A stretch of 64,000 nucleotides of DNA from Fibrisoma montanum. Its GTDB lineage: Bacteria; Bacteroidota; Bacteroidia; Cytophagales; Spirosomataceae. Numbering within the stretch: the stretch's first letter is position 1; each line of letters opens with the position of its first letter. Positions 54,876 through 64,000 of the stretch are shown piece after piece. The stretch covers positions 239,495 through 303,494 of the forward strand of contig NZ_QXED01000009.1 of assembly GCF_003583365.1 (NCBI RefSeq), written 5' to 3'. Below the pieces are notes generated by a model. It saw only the letters and a list, made by a program, of their open reading frames with translations, made no database searches and was not told the DNA's origin. The position numbers were made by a program, and so were the translations under genes.

Positions 54876-57800
54876 TTATCGGTTAATCGTCATGAATCTC
54901 ACAAACTTGCGGCCATCACTCAGCTTGACGACGTAGTAGTACGTTCCATCCGGCAGACCGTTCGCATCCGCATTGACCAGGACTCCCGTGTTTGGCTTGC
55001 CATCCCAGTCGTTCTGGTAATCATCGTTCCTGTACACTGAGTGACCCCAGCGGTTGAACACTTCCAGGCTAACTGTCAGCCCGGTCGTTCCGCGAATCAC
55101 GAACTGGTCGTTGATACCGTCGCCGTTTGGCGAGAAACCTTCCGGTATGAACACCGTCGAGAATACGGCCGGCAGAATCAGCGGAGTGGCTTCGCCTTCG
55201 TTCACATCGGTCGGATCACTGTTGCCGTTCAGGTCAGGCTCCAGACCGTTGGTCGATACGTCCATCACGGTACCCGCTTTGGCATTGGCCCGGGCGTATA
55301 CCGAGTTCAGGAACGTGGTCGTCCGGCCATCGGTCGTTACGTTAAGGGTCAGCAGCAGCGTATCTACTTTACCCGCAGCCAGCGTACTCGTGCTGTCGCC
55401 CAGCACCAGTCTCGAATCACCGCTACCGTCGAAGGCCGGGTTGACCTTCAGGGCGCTGCCCGTCGAGATGATCACCGGCGCACCGATGATGGTGTAGCTG
55501 GCTCCCGTTGTGCTGTTAAACACCTTCTGCAGCGTATCGCTCAGGGTTACGTGCGTCAGCGTTTCCGGACCGAAGTTCTTCACTACGATCTGGTAAACGA
55601 CCCTGTAGCTGCCATCCGACTGGCGAACCGTATCGCGGACGGCCATGGCCACCCCAATGCGGGCATCCGTCGTGAGGTTGTCGAGTGAAACCGGCGTCGG
55701 TACGCTGTTGTTGCGCGGATCGAGGTCGTTGTCCGGGTCGTAGTTGTTGCCAACCGTCGACGTATCGGATACCATCGTGCCATCGCCTGTTTCGGCCGTC
55801 GCGTAGGCTGTGTTGTAGAACGTCAGGGTACTGGCGCTTCTCACATCTACCCGAACCATGAAGTTCAGGCTGCGGCTGGCTCCGGCCGTCAACGTACTCG
55901 TCGAGTCGATCAGCATTTTCGTGATCAGTCCCTGACCAGTGTAGTTAAAGTCGGCGGTCAGACCCATACCTGCCGATACGGAAATCTGATTGCTTACGAT
56001 CAGCGCTCCATTGCCGAAGGTCTGCGAGAGGTTGTCTACCACCTGAATCTTACGGAGATCAACCGTACCGCAGTTCTTCAGCGTGATCGTGTACGGTACG
56101 TCGTAGACACCGTTTTCGACCAGGATCGGTTTGCCAACCGCCTTAGCAACACCCAGCAGAGCGTCCGGCAAGTCGAACCGCACCGCCGTCATGACTGAAC
56201 CGGCCGGGAATGGATTGATTCCATTGTTCGACAGATCCGTTACCGTCTGGCTTGAATCGGCCACTGAACCCTGCGCCACCACACTCGTGTAGAACGGTCC
56301 ACCGTTGCCATTGGGCCTGATGTTCACCGTGATCAGCACTGAATCCAGTTCGCCCACGTTCAGTTTACTACCCGGTGCCAGCAGATTTGGCTCGCCGACG
56401 CCGTTGTAGCCTGGGTTCGGCACCAGGTTGCTGCCCGTCCGGATCACCGGCGACCCAACCACCGAGAAGGCAGCCGGCTGGGTGAAGGCCCGCGCCAGGC
56501 TATCGGTCAGTTGCACACCGTACAGCGGTACGTCACCGAAGTTTCTCACCGTCGTTTTATACGTTACGTTGTAGCTGCTGTCGGCCTGTTTCTCGACCTT
56601 CACCACGGCCAGGGCTACGCCGATGCTCGGACCCGACTGCGGGATGAGCAGCGTAAATGACGCCGGGCTGGTGTTGTTGGTCGGGTTACCGTCGCCATCC
56701 GGGTCAGCATCGCCACCGTTCGTCGACAGGTCCTCAACCTTCGTCGTATCGCTCATGGCGCAGGCGTAGGCGTAGTTGTCGAACGCACGGGTCGTGTCGC
56801 CGGCGATACGCTTCACCTTCACGTCGAGGAAGAACGTCTGTGTGCTGCCCGGCAGCAGGTAGCTGCTCGGCTCAAGCATGTTCACCGTCGGATCAGTACC
56901 GGTAAAGGTCGCGTTCGCCACCAGCGTTGAAGCCGGGTCGTTGATCCGTATGCCCACCGAGTCGACTTTGTTGATCCGGAAGGAATACGCCAGATCGTCT
57001 GTCACTTTCACGTGGTGCAGCGTATCGGCACCGTAGTTCGTCACCTTGAAGGCGTAGGTCACCCGGAAGCTCGAATCGCTGTCGGCCATCGGGGTTCCCA
57101 CCACCGCCTTCGCCAGACCGATGTAGCTCGGTGCACTGGCCGACGTGTCGGTTACGGTTACGCTCGATGTGTTGTTGGTCAGGTTCGTATCGGTCTGGTC
57201 GAGATACGTGATCTCGGCCGTGTTGACGATCTGCCCTTTAGCCCGAACCTGCGCCCGGAACGTAATCGTATCGGAAGCGCCGGGCTGCAGGCTGTCGATC
57301 CGGGCCGTGATCACACCACCCGAGATGGTATAGCCACTGGCCGGACCACCGATCCAACCCACTTCCAGACCCGTTGGCAGCACGTCGCGCACATCGATAT
57401 TCTTCGCGGTTTTAGCCCCTTCGTTTTTCACGAGGAGAGTGTAAGTCACCGTCTCACCAAACGTCACGGCCTGCTTGTCGGCGAGTTTCGTGATGCTCAC
57501 GTCGGTCGACACTGTATCAGCTGCGCAGTTGATGATGCGTACCTCCACCTTGGCTGGGGCGCTGTAGCAGCCCGTTTCTGTTTTCTGGAATACGTAGTAG
57601 GTACCCGCGCCCACCGAATCCGGCCGCATCACGACGTCGGACGTCAGCGATGCACCGATGCGGTACTCGTAGGTGCTTCCCGTTGCCGTTGTCGAGATCG
57701 CGTTGGCCAGGTTCACCTGATTAGCCGGGCAGGTATTCCGCAGGTTCACCGCCAGCGGGGCCGGCATTGACGCGGCTACGTTCACTGCCACATCGGCGGA

Positions 57801-60800
57801 TGGTACCGAGCTGCAACCGCCCTGATCCATCAGCTGGACGCTGTAGTCACCGCTGCTCTTCACCACGATGCGCTGTGTTGTCGCTTTGTTGCTCCACAGG
57901 TACCCCGCAGCCCCGGCAGGCGCTTCAAGAATCACCGAGTCACCGTAGCAGAGTACCGGCGAACCAACCACTTTCACCAGCGGTACGGTCTTGCTGCCGT
58001 TGATGGTCAGTACCATCTGATCGGTAGCAACCGGGCAGCTTGCGTTGTTCGTGCTCACCGACATGGTCAGCGTTACCTTACCGGCCATTACGTCTTCGAC
58101 GCTGGCGGTGTAGGTTGCCGTTGGCGAGTAAGCGTTATCGAACGTACCGGTACCACTCGTTGTCCAGTGGGCTATCTTACCGGCGCCACCCATCACACCC
58201 GCCAGCTTGTAGGTCTTGGCGGCACAGAGTGTGGCATCGGCACCCGCACTGGCCGTAGCCGGGTTAGTCGAGTTACACGGCGTCACTTCGGTGCACGGTG
58301 TGATCTGTACGTGGATCATGGCCGGCAGACTGAGGCAACCCGTTACGCTGCGCTCGACGACGTAGTAGGTACCCGTACCCACTGCGCCCGGATTCAGCAC
58401 GCGCGACTCCGGCGTCAGGGCTTCGCTGGTGTAGAACTCGAAGGCTCCACCCGATGTCAGCGGCTTACCAACGGCCGTGGTCAGATCAACCGTGTTGAAC
58501 GGACAGGTGTTGGTTTTGTCGATAGCCTGCGGCACCGGCACTTTCGGACCTACCGCCAGGCTGATTGCGTTCGACGCGCCACTCTTGCAGTTGTTCGACG
58601 TGCAGCAGAAGGCCATCAGCGTCGTAGACATAGCAGGCGATACGGTGATCGAAGCGCCCACCTGGTTGTTCGACCAGGTTACGTAGCTGCCTGATGGGCA
58701 ACCCTGCGCTACCAGCGTGATCGGCGAACCGAAGCAAACCGTTGTGCTCGCTACGTTCGGGCTGCCGGCAATGGCGATGGTCGGTGCGTTCGGCAGGCCA
58801 ACCTTCACGGTGCAAACCGGTGAGAAGTCGCTGGCGCACTGGCCGACGATGCACTGCACGCGGTATTCGGTATCAGCCGTCGGCGAAACAGTGATGCTCG
58901 CCGTGGTGTCGCCCGTTGACCAGAGCAGTCGGCCACCGTCGCAGCCTCGTGCCGTCAGCGTCGCCGATTCGTTGGCGCAGATGGTCGGCTTGTTGCAAAC
59001 CACCGTCGGAACGGCCGGCGTACCCAGGATGGCGTCGCCCATGTTCGAGTACTGACTCGTGCAGCCGTTGATGGTGCAGGTTGCCATTACCCAGACGTCG
59101 CTGTACACCGTTTTCTGAATTACAGCGCCCTCGCTACCGTCAGACCATTTTACGATGCCATTCTCGCAGCCATCGGCGCGGAATGTTACCGTGGTGCCGT
59201 AGCAGACCGTGAACGGCTGCGATGGCGTGACAACCGGCGGAGCTACGAAGTTGACTCTCACTTTCGCGCCGGTGGTATCGAGGTCCGCGCAGATCTGCTT
59301 GTCGGCGATCAGCGTCAGGACATCCTCAGCCGTCGTCAGACCCGGCTTGATCAGGCTCAGATCCAGGTAGTTCTTATCCGACGGGCTGGCGTTGTACACC
59401 AGCGTATGGATGGTGTAGTCGGCAGCCTGACCCGGCACCGTGAATTTCGGTTCCAGACTCGTCTGCTCAATTACCTGATTCGTGCCTTTCGTCAGGACGA
59501 AGACCGTCGTGAAGCTGTTCGGCACAACCAGACCACCGTTCGGCGTAGCTGCGATCATGACCGGCTTACCATCCGATGCGCAGACACCCGGGTTAGCGGC
59601 TACCAGCGTACCCGCGTCGGCCGTGCAGTCGCCCTGCTGACGTATCGTCACGCGGACGGACGGATCGCTCAGGCAATTGTTCACCTGGCACTGGGCGTAG
59701 TAGGTCTGCGTACCTTCCGGTATCACCTGAATCGACGCACCGCGGTTGCTGCCGTTCAATCCATTCGATGACCAGAGAATTACCCCACCCGTACAGCCGG
59801 TTGCCGACAGTGTGATGGTATCGCCCGGGGTGTATTCGGTTTTCGAAGCCGACACCACCGGTACCGGTACCGGTATCACCGTGATCGTGTACGTCTGCGA
59901 CGTGTCGCTGGTGCAGAATCCATCCTTGCAGTACACGGTGTACGAAGTCGTTACGTTCGGTGTTACCGTGATCGTTCTCGTCAGCTCACCCGTGCTCCAC
60001 ATCGGCGTACCCTGGCAGTTGGTTACCGTCAGCGTCACTTCTTCACCCGGGCAAATGGTATCCGTGCTGCAGACTACCGATGGGGTCGGAGTCGGCGTTA
60101 CGTTAATCTTAATCGTGTTCGACTTACCGCTGCCGCATTGTGCACCGGTCGGCTTACAGATCGCGTAGAACTCGCTGTTGTTGATCGTCGCCGTTACCGA
60201 TACCACCGGTCCGGTCTGACCATCCGACCACTGAACCGTTCCGGTGCAGCCGGTTGCCGTCAGCGATACGACCTGACCGTTGCAGGCCGATGTCGACGAG
60301 GCCGTTACCGTCGGCGGTGTACCGGTCGTGTTGACGGTCACGCGCACTTTGTTCGACGCTTCGCTGTTGCAGGCACCTACCTGGCAGGTTGCGAAGTATT
60401 CCTTCGTTTCGCCCGGGTAAATGTCGATGCTGGCTCCAATCTTATTGTCGACGTTCCAGCGAACCGTACCGTCGCAGCCTTCGGCCGTCAGCGTTACCTT
60501 CTCACCGCTGCAGATCAGCGTCTTGTTCGCGCTGATGATCGGAGCCGATGGTGTCAGCACCGTAATCGGCAGTGACTTCGACGGATCGCTCAGGCATTCG
60601 TTCACGCGGCACTGTGCGTAGTAGCTGATGTTCGACTGCGGGTACACCGTGATGCTGGCTCCCGTCTGCTGGTTGCTCCAGAGCACCGTACCTTCGCAGC
60701 CTACGGCCGTCAGGACCACTTTAGCACCCACGCACACGGAGTCGGCACTGGCGGTAATGGTCGGCACTTTCGGCGTGATGATGCCAATCGTGTAGACCTT

Positions 60801-63800
60801 CGACCGCGGGCTGACACAGGTACCTTTCTTGCAGATCACCGTGTAGCTGTTGTTGCCAACCGTCGGCGTCACTACGATCGAAGCCGTTGTGTCGCCCGTG
60901 CTCCAGAGTGGCGTACCCTCGCAGTTGTTCACCGTCAGGGTCAGCGTCTCGCCGGGGCAGACAGCCGTTGCGCTGCATACCACCGTCGGTGTCGGCAGGT
61001 TGCCTACGTTGATCACCTTCTGAGCCGGTGCGCTTACGCAGTTGTTCAGGCGGCACTGAGCCGTGTAGGTTGTCTTCGTTGTCGGGTTGACCGTGATGCT
61101 GGCCCCCGTCTGCGAGCCTTCTGACCAGATGATCGTACCGCCCTCGCAGCCCGTCGCCGTCAGCACTACCGCGCCACCCGGGCATACCGTTTCGGTGCTG
61201 GCAGTGATGGTCGGCACCTGCGGATCGAGCACCCGAATCGTAATCGTGTTCGAAGCCGCGCTGATGCACTGACCCACTACGCAGCTCGCCGAGTAGGCCG
61301 TTGTCACCGTCGGGGTTACGTTGATTGTTGCCCCCGTCTGACCATCCGACCAGCGTACCGTACCGGCACAGTTCCCGGCGGTCAGCGTAGCACGGCCACC
61401 TTTGCAGATTTCCGTCGTAGCGCAGGCAATGACCGGCGGCTGTACGGTGCACGCAGCCGGATTGATCGTCACCGACGACGTATCGTTTTCTATGATATTC
61501 AGATCATTATCCGGGCTGCTCACCGTTGCCAGGTTCCTGATCGGACCACCCGCGTTGATCGTCGCTTCGAGCAACAGGCTGCGGTCTGATCCGGCGTTCA
61601 GCGTACCAACGGTCCAGACACCCGTCGCCGGGTTGTACTGAGCACCCGCGGTCGATGTCACGAAGGTCAGCGCAGCCGGCAGTTTATCCGTTACGATGAC
61701 GTTGCTGGCAGCAACCGGCCCGTTGTTTTTCACCATGACCGAGTAGGTCACTTTCTGACCCAGTTGATACGGTCCGGGCGTTACGATCTGCTTCACCACC
61801 GCCAGATCAGCCAGGCACTGGCCAACCGTTACGGTCACCGACGAACGAGTCGCGCTTGTGCAGCCCGTTGCCAGGCTGACGGCTTCGGCGAAGTACACGG
61901 TCGTGGTGGTCGGGGTTACGACCAGTTTGCCTGCGCTTTCGGTCGAGCCAACCAGCTTACCCGTCTGATCGTACCAGTTGATACGTGATCCCGGTGCAAA
62001 GGCAATCAGCTTGGTACTGCTGCCCTGGCAGATCAGCGAATCGTCGCAGGCTACACCCACCGGTGCATCCGGGCGCTTGTTGATCTGCAGCATCAGCGAT
62101 GCAATCGCAGCGTTACATACACCCGCCGGATCGTTGGTAGTGGCCGTGATCATTACCATACCATTAGCGCTATCCGCAGCCGACGGCGTGTAGGTTGTCG
62201 TCAGGCTCGTCGGGCTACTGAAGGTACCCGTACCGTTCGACGTCCAGGTTACGCTGGTTGCCGAGCCACCTATCGTTGCCGTCAGCGATACGACCTCGCC
62301 GGCGCAGATCGCTTTGTTGGGACCAACCGATACCGTAGCCGGGTTTGTACACTGCTCCGGTGTGATTACGATCGGCGATGTGCTCTGGTCATCTTCATTA
62401 TCAACGTCGTTACCCGGCGTCGAATCGTTATCCTGCGGTGGCAGATCGTCGAGAATCGTATCATCGTCGGCCTGCGTGATTTCCGCTACGTTGCTTACAC
62501 TGGTTCCCGTGAAGTCCGGATCCAGTATCAGCGTAATGTTCACTGTTGTATCCCGACCAGCGGCCAGCGGTCCGGCCAGCGTGAGACTCGCCGTGTTGTT
62601 CGGCCCGGCTGTCCAGTCGGCGTCGGCCAGGGTCAGGCTCGCCGGGATGTAGTCAGTTACCTGCACGCGGTACGCCGGTACGTTACCCTGGTTGATTACC
62701 CGGATCGAGTACGTCAGGGTATCACCGGCCCGAATTGGCTGTGGCTGCGAAGCCGCCAGCTGCTTAACGAGCGCCAGGTCAAAGATCGGCACCAGTTTGA
62801 CACCGGCATCGACGGTCAGGTCGCTCTGCCCAGCTACCAGCGTATACGTCTGCGTACGGCCGGTTACCAGATCAGCATCCGAGTCGGTCGCATCAGGACC
62901 CTGGTTCGGCGAGGTCAGTGTGTACCCCGTCGGCAGCGTTGCCGTTCCGAAGACTACGTAGTACTGACCCGGCTGCAGTCCGCTGAACAGGTACTTACCG
63001 TTCGCGTCGGTTGCCGTTGTCGAAATTACGGCATTCGTGATGGCATTGTAGAGCGAGACAGACACACCCTGAACACCTGGTTCGCCGGTATCCTGCTGCC
63101 CATTGCCATTATTATCGTACCAGACAAAGTCGCCCAGGCTTGCAAATTGACCTATCGGTACGACTACCGCGTCCTGGTCATCTTCACCTGCGTCGTTGTT
63201 GTCAAAGTCAGAATCCACATCCGTCGGTGGCGCGTTGCCCGCGATCGTGTCGTTGTCGGCACTGGTCAGTTCTGCTACGTTGGTCAGGCTGCTGCCTACA
63301 AACGTTGCCGAGATCTGAGCGGTCAGGGTCAGACTCACTGAGCTGCCCGGCAGGATCGGCCCTGCCACACTGGCCACGGCCGTGTTGCCTGCCCCAGCTG
63401 TGAAGCTACCACCGGCCGTCAGGCTCATACCATCTGGCAAGCGGTCAGTTACCTGTACGCGGTAAGCCGGTTGGTTACCCTGGTTAGCCACCGTCAGCAC
63501 GAAGCTTACAGAACCACCAGGCAGTATACCAGCGGTAGTCGAAACCACCTTAGTCAAAGCCAGGTCAAACACTGGCGCCGGGATGATACCCGCATCCACC
63601 GTCAGGTTGCTTTGATTAGCTACTAAGGTATAGCTACCCGTACGCCCATCTACACCGGCATCACTGTCGGTCGTATCATTGCCTACGTTGGCCTGCGTCA
63701 GGACAAAGCCTTGTGGCAGACTAGCCGTATCAAAGACAATATAGTACTGACCTGGTTGCAGATCCGTGAATAAGTACGTACCGGCACCGTTCGTCACCGT

Positions 63801-64000
63801 AGTAGACACAATTGCATTGGTCAGTGCGTTGTAGAGGCTTACCGTTACGTTCGGAACACCAGCTTCACCTAGGTCCTGCTGGCCGTTGGCGTTGCTGTCC
63901 TCGAAGACCAGATCACCCAGGCTCGCCGTCAGCGGAGCAAAGCCCGCATCGACCGTGGTCAGACTCTGACCCGAGGTCAGGGTGATGTTGCTCACCACCC
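54876..64000 (-). CDS. Giant repeat adhesin with type IX sorting domain (5' end outside the window)
   Basis: At least 3040 residues visible, with the N-terminus beyond the right edge. In N-to-C order: two units of an SdrD-B-like domain (LGDFVWYDNNGNGQQDTGEPG) plus a DUF11-type repeat (63.9-62.4 kb); a further DUF11 unit (61.8-61.5 kb); about eleven ~80-residue Cys-containing repeats (see the repeat entry); another DUF11-type unit; then four ~145-residue repeats (IGVA.AV...Y.V.Y...VKNFG pattern) at 57.1-55.2 kb. The end, FIPEGFSPNGDGINDQFV to MTINR, is the type B gliding-motility-associated sorting domain recognised by the type IX system. The protein is probably a SprB-like surface filament. 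It is in an operon with the PorP/SprF gene. Confidence 0.9.
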   Translation of the reverse strand, partial: VVSNITLTSGQSLTTVDAGFAPLTASLGDLVFEDSNANGQQDLGEAGVPNVTVSLYNALTNAIVSTTVTNGAGTYLFTDLQPGQYYIVFDTASLPQGFVLTQANVGNDTTDSDAGVDGRTGSYTLVANQSNLTVDAGIIPAPVFDLALTKVVSTTAGILPGGSVSFVLTVANQGNQPAYRVQVTDRLPDGMSLTAGGSFTAGAGNTAVASVAGPILPGSSVSLTLTAQISATFVGSSLTNVAELTSADNDTIAGNAPPTDVDSDFDNNDAGEDDQDAVVVPIGQFASLGDFVWYDNNGNGQQDTGEPGVQGVSVSLYNAITNAVISTTATDANGKYLFSGLQPGQYYVVFGTATLPTGYTLTSPNQGPDATDSDADLVTGRTQTYTLVAGQSDLTVDAGVKLVPIFDLALVKQLAASQPQPIRAGDTLTYSIRVINQGNVPAYRVQVTDYIPASLTLADADWTAGPNNTASLTLAGPLAAGRDTTVNITLILDPDFTGTSVSNVAEITQADDDTILDDLPPQDNDSTPGNDVDNEDDQSTSPIVITPEQCTNPATVSVGPNKAICAGEVVSLTATIGGSATSVTWTSNGTGTFSSPTSLTTTYTPSAADSANGMVMITATTNDPAGVCNAAIASLMLQINKRPDAPVGVACDDSLICQGSSTKLIAFAPGSRINWYDQTGKLVGSTESAGKLVVTPTTTTVYFAEAVSLATGCTSATRSSVTVTVGQCLADLAVVKQIVTPGPYQLGQKVTYSVMVKNNGPVAASNVIVTDKLPAALTFVTSTAGAQYNPATGVWTVGTLNAGSDRSLLLEATINAGGPIRNLATVSSPDNDLNIIENDTSSVTINPAACTVQPPVIACATTEICKGGRATLTAGNCAGTVRWSDGQTGATINVTPTVTTAYSASCVVGQCISAASNTITIRVLDPQVPTITASTETVCPGGAVVLTATGCEGGTIIWSEGSQTGASITVNPTTKTTYTAQCRLNNCVSAPAQKVINVGNLPTPTVVCSATAVCPGETLTLTVNNCEGTPLWSTGDTTASIVVTPTVGNNSYTVICKKGTCVSPRSKVYTIGIITPKVPTITASADSVCVGAKVVLTAVGCEGTVLWSNQQTGASITVYPQSNISYYAQCRVNECLSDPSKSLPITVLTPSAPIISANKTLICSGEKVTLTAEGCDGTVRWNVDNKIGASIDIYPGETKEYFATCQVGACNSEASNKVRVTVNTTGTPPTVTASSTSACNGQVVSLTATGCTGTVQWSDGQTGPVVSVTATINNSEFYAICKPTGAQCGSGKSNTIKINVTPTPTPSVVCSTDTICPGEEVTLTVTNCQGTPMWSTGELTRTITVTPNVTTSYTVYCKDGFCTSDTSQTYTITVIPVPVPVVSASKTEYTPGDTITLSATGCTGGVILWSSNGLNGSNRGASIQVIPEGTQTYYAQCQVNNCLSDPSVRVTIRQQGDCTADAGTLVAANPGVCASDGKPVMIAATPNGGLVVPNSFTTVFVLTKGTNQVIEQTSLEPKFTVPGQAADYTIHTLVYNASPSDKNYLDLSLIKPGLTTAEDVLTLIADKQICADLDTTGAKVRVNFVAPPVVTPSQPFTVCYGTTVTFRADGCENGIVKWSDGSEGAVIQKTVYSDVWVMATCTINGCTSQYSNMGDAILGTPAVPTVVCNKPTICANESATLTARGCDGGRLLWSTGDTTASITVSPTADTEYRVQCIVGQCASDFSPVCTVKVGLPNAPTIAIAGSPNVASTTVCFGSPITLVAQGCPSGSYVTWSNNQVGASITVSPAMSTTLMAFCCTSNNCKSGASNAISLAVGPKVPVPQAIDKTNTCPFNTVDLTTAVGKPLTSGGAFEFYTSEALTPESRVLNPGAVGTGTYYVVERSVTGCLSLPAMIHVQITPCTEVTPCNSTNPATASAGADATLCAAKTYKLAGVMGGAGKIAHWTTSGTGTFDNAYSPTATYTASVEDVMAGKVTLTMSVSTNNASCPVATDQMVLTINGSKTVPLVKVVGSPVLCYGDSVILEAPAGAAGYLWSNKATTQRIVVKSSGDYSVQLMDQGGCSSVPSADVAVNVAASMPAPLAVNLRNTCPANQVNLANAISTTATGSTYEYRIGASLTSDVVMRPDSVGAGTYYVFQKTETGCYSAPAKVEVRIINCAADTVSTDVSITKLADKQAVTFGETVTYTLLVKNEGAKTAKNIDVRDVLPTGLEVGWIGGPASGYTISGGVITARIDSLQPGASDTITFRAQVRAKGQIVNTAEITYLDQTDTNLTNNTSSVTVTDTSASAPSYIGLAKAVVGTPMADSDSSFRVTYAFKVTNYGADTLHHVKVTDDLAYSFRINKVDSVGIRINDPASTLVANATFTGTDPTVNMLEPSSYLLPGSTQTFFLDVKVKRIAGDTTRAFDNYAYACAMSDTTKVEDLSTNGGDADPDGDGNPTNNTSPASFTLLIPQSGPSIGVALAVVKVEKQADSSYNVTYKTTVRNFGDVPLYGVQLTDSLARAFTQPAAFSVVGSPVIRTGSNLVPNPGYNGVGEPNLLAPGSKLNVGELDSVLITVNIRPNGNGGPFYTSVVAQGSVADSSQTVTDLSNNGINPFPAGSVMTAVRFDLPDALLGVAKAVGKPILVENGVYDVPYTITLKNCGTVDLRKIQVVDNLSQTFGNGALIVSNQISVSAGMGLTADFNYTGQGLITKMLIDSTSTLTAGASRSLNFMVRVDVRSASTLTFYNTAYATAETGDGTMVSDTSTVGNNYDPDNDLDPRNNSVPTPVSLDNLTTDARIGVAMAVRDTVRQSDGSYRVVYQIVVKNFGPETLTHVTLSDTLQKVFNSTTGASYTIIGAPVIISTGSALKVNPAFDGSGDSRLVLGDSTSTLAAGKVDTLLLTLNVTTDGRTTTFLNSVYARANAKAGTVMDVSTNGLEPDLNGNSDPTDVNEGEATPLILPAVFSTVFIPEGFSPNGDGINDQFVIRGTTGLTVSLEVFNRWGHSVYRNDDYQNDWDGKPNTGVLVNADANGLPDGTYYYVVKLSDGRKFVRFMTINR
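58545..61455 (-). repeat. Tandem ~80-codon repeats in the giant adhesin
   Basis: About eleven tandem units of about 80 residues. Each has a Cys near the start (pattern C.G..V.LTA.GC.G...WS...TGASI.V.P....Y.A.C....C.S). Typically four Cys residues recur at fixed spacing, fitting one or two disulphides per unit. One unit (VPVVSASKTEYTPGD) has lost the first Cys. Unit number is estimated by eye. Confidence 0.8.

Noticed and set aside
54876..64000. Repeats considered as a CRISPR-like array
   Set aside because: The repeats are long, coding and in frame; they are protein domain repeats, not short direct repeats with spacers.

Overview
The window looks like a chromosomal segment of a Spirosoma-type bacterium (Bacteroidota, Cytophagales). 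The evidence is type IX secretion features (two PorP/SprF-like proteins, a gliding-motility-type C-terminal sorting domain, an OmpA/TPR protein of PorE type), LytTR/LytS two-component systems, PorT-like barrels, a GlgE-type glucan pathway and weak Shine-Dalgarno signals. No rRNA, tRNA or CRISPR array was seen. Genus is an inference.

Layout. 0.3-4.1 kb: glgE and a maltokinase gene. 4.4-6.7 kb: a short-chain dehydrogenase and a secreted M24 metallopeptidase. 6.7-23.3 kb: an accessory block of regulators, envelope proteins, decayed genes and two insertion sequences. 23.3-26.5 kb: a CvfB-like S1 RNA-binding protein and glgB, the third enzyme of the glucan pathway. 26.6-46.8 kb: mostly housekeeping or niche genes (alpha-E protein, HAD phosphatase, NIPSNAP protein, Gfo/Idh/MocA oxidoreductase, xylose-isomerase-like TIM barrel, beta carbonic anhydrase, ABC exporter, two thioredoxin-fold proteins, iron-permease-like protein, AAA ATPase, PorP/SprF protein, NDH-2-like oxidoreductase, DJ-1/PfpI-like protein, several small unknowns), then a globin. 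47.5-51.3 kb: a LytTR regulator overlapping a beta-propeller sensor kinase. 51.3-64.0 kb: an OmpA/TPR protein, a PorP/SprF protein and a giant repeat adhesin that runs off the right edge.

The most unusual structure is in the accessory block. The M24 peptidase (+ strand) and the CvfB-like gene (- strand) face each other tail to tail across 16.6 kb. Between them, at 7944-8204 and 17494-17752, lie two copies of the same chimera: the last ~50 codons of the CvfB-like gene joined to the last ~35 codons of the peptidase gene, both pointing outward. The breakpoint is the same in both copies, at a short homology (AAACCG) found in both parent genes. This is the junction expected if the interval between the two genes circularised or was tandemly duplicated. 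The block therefore reads as peptidase - cargo 1 - junction A - cargo 2 - junction B - cargo 3 - cvfB, with three unrelated cargoes. A 151-bp core across the junction is identical in A and B while the flanks have diverged. I interpret this as serial insertion of cassettes at a convergent gene pair, using gene tails as recombination sites.

Together, glgE, the maltokinase and glgB would convert maltose via maltose-1-phosphate into branched alpha-glucan. Trehalose synthase (TreS), the usual maltose source, is not in the window. The right-hand cluster would export and anchor a giant surface adhesin through the type IX system.
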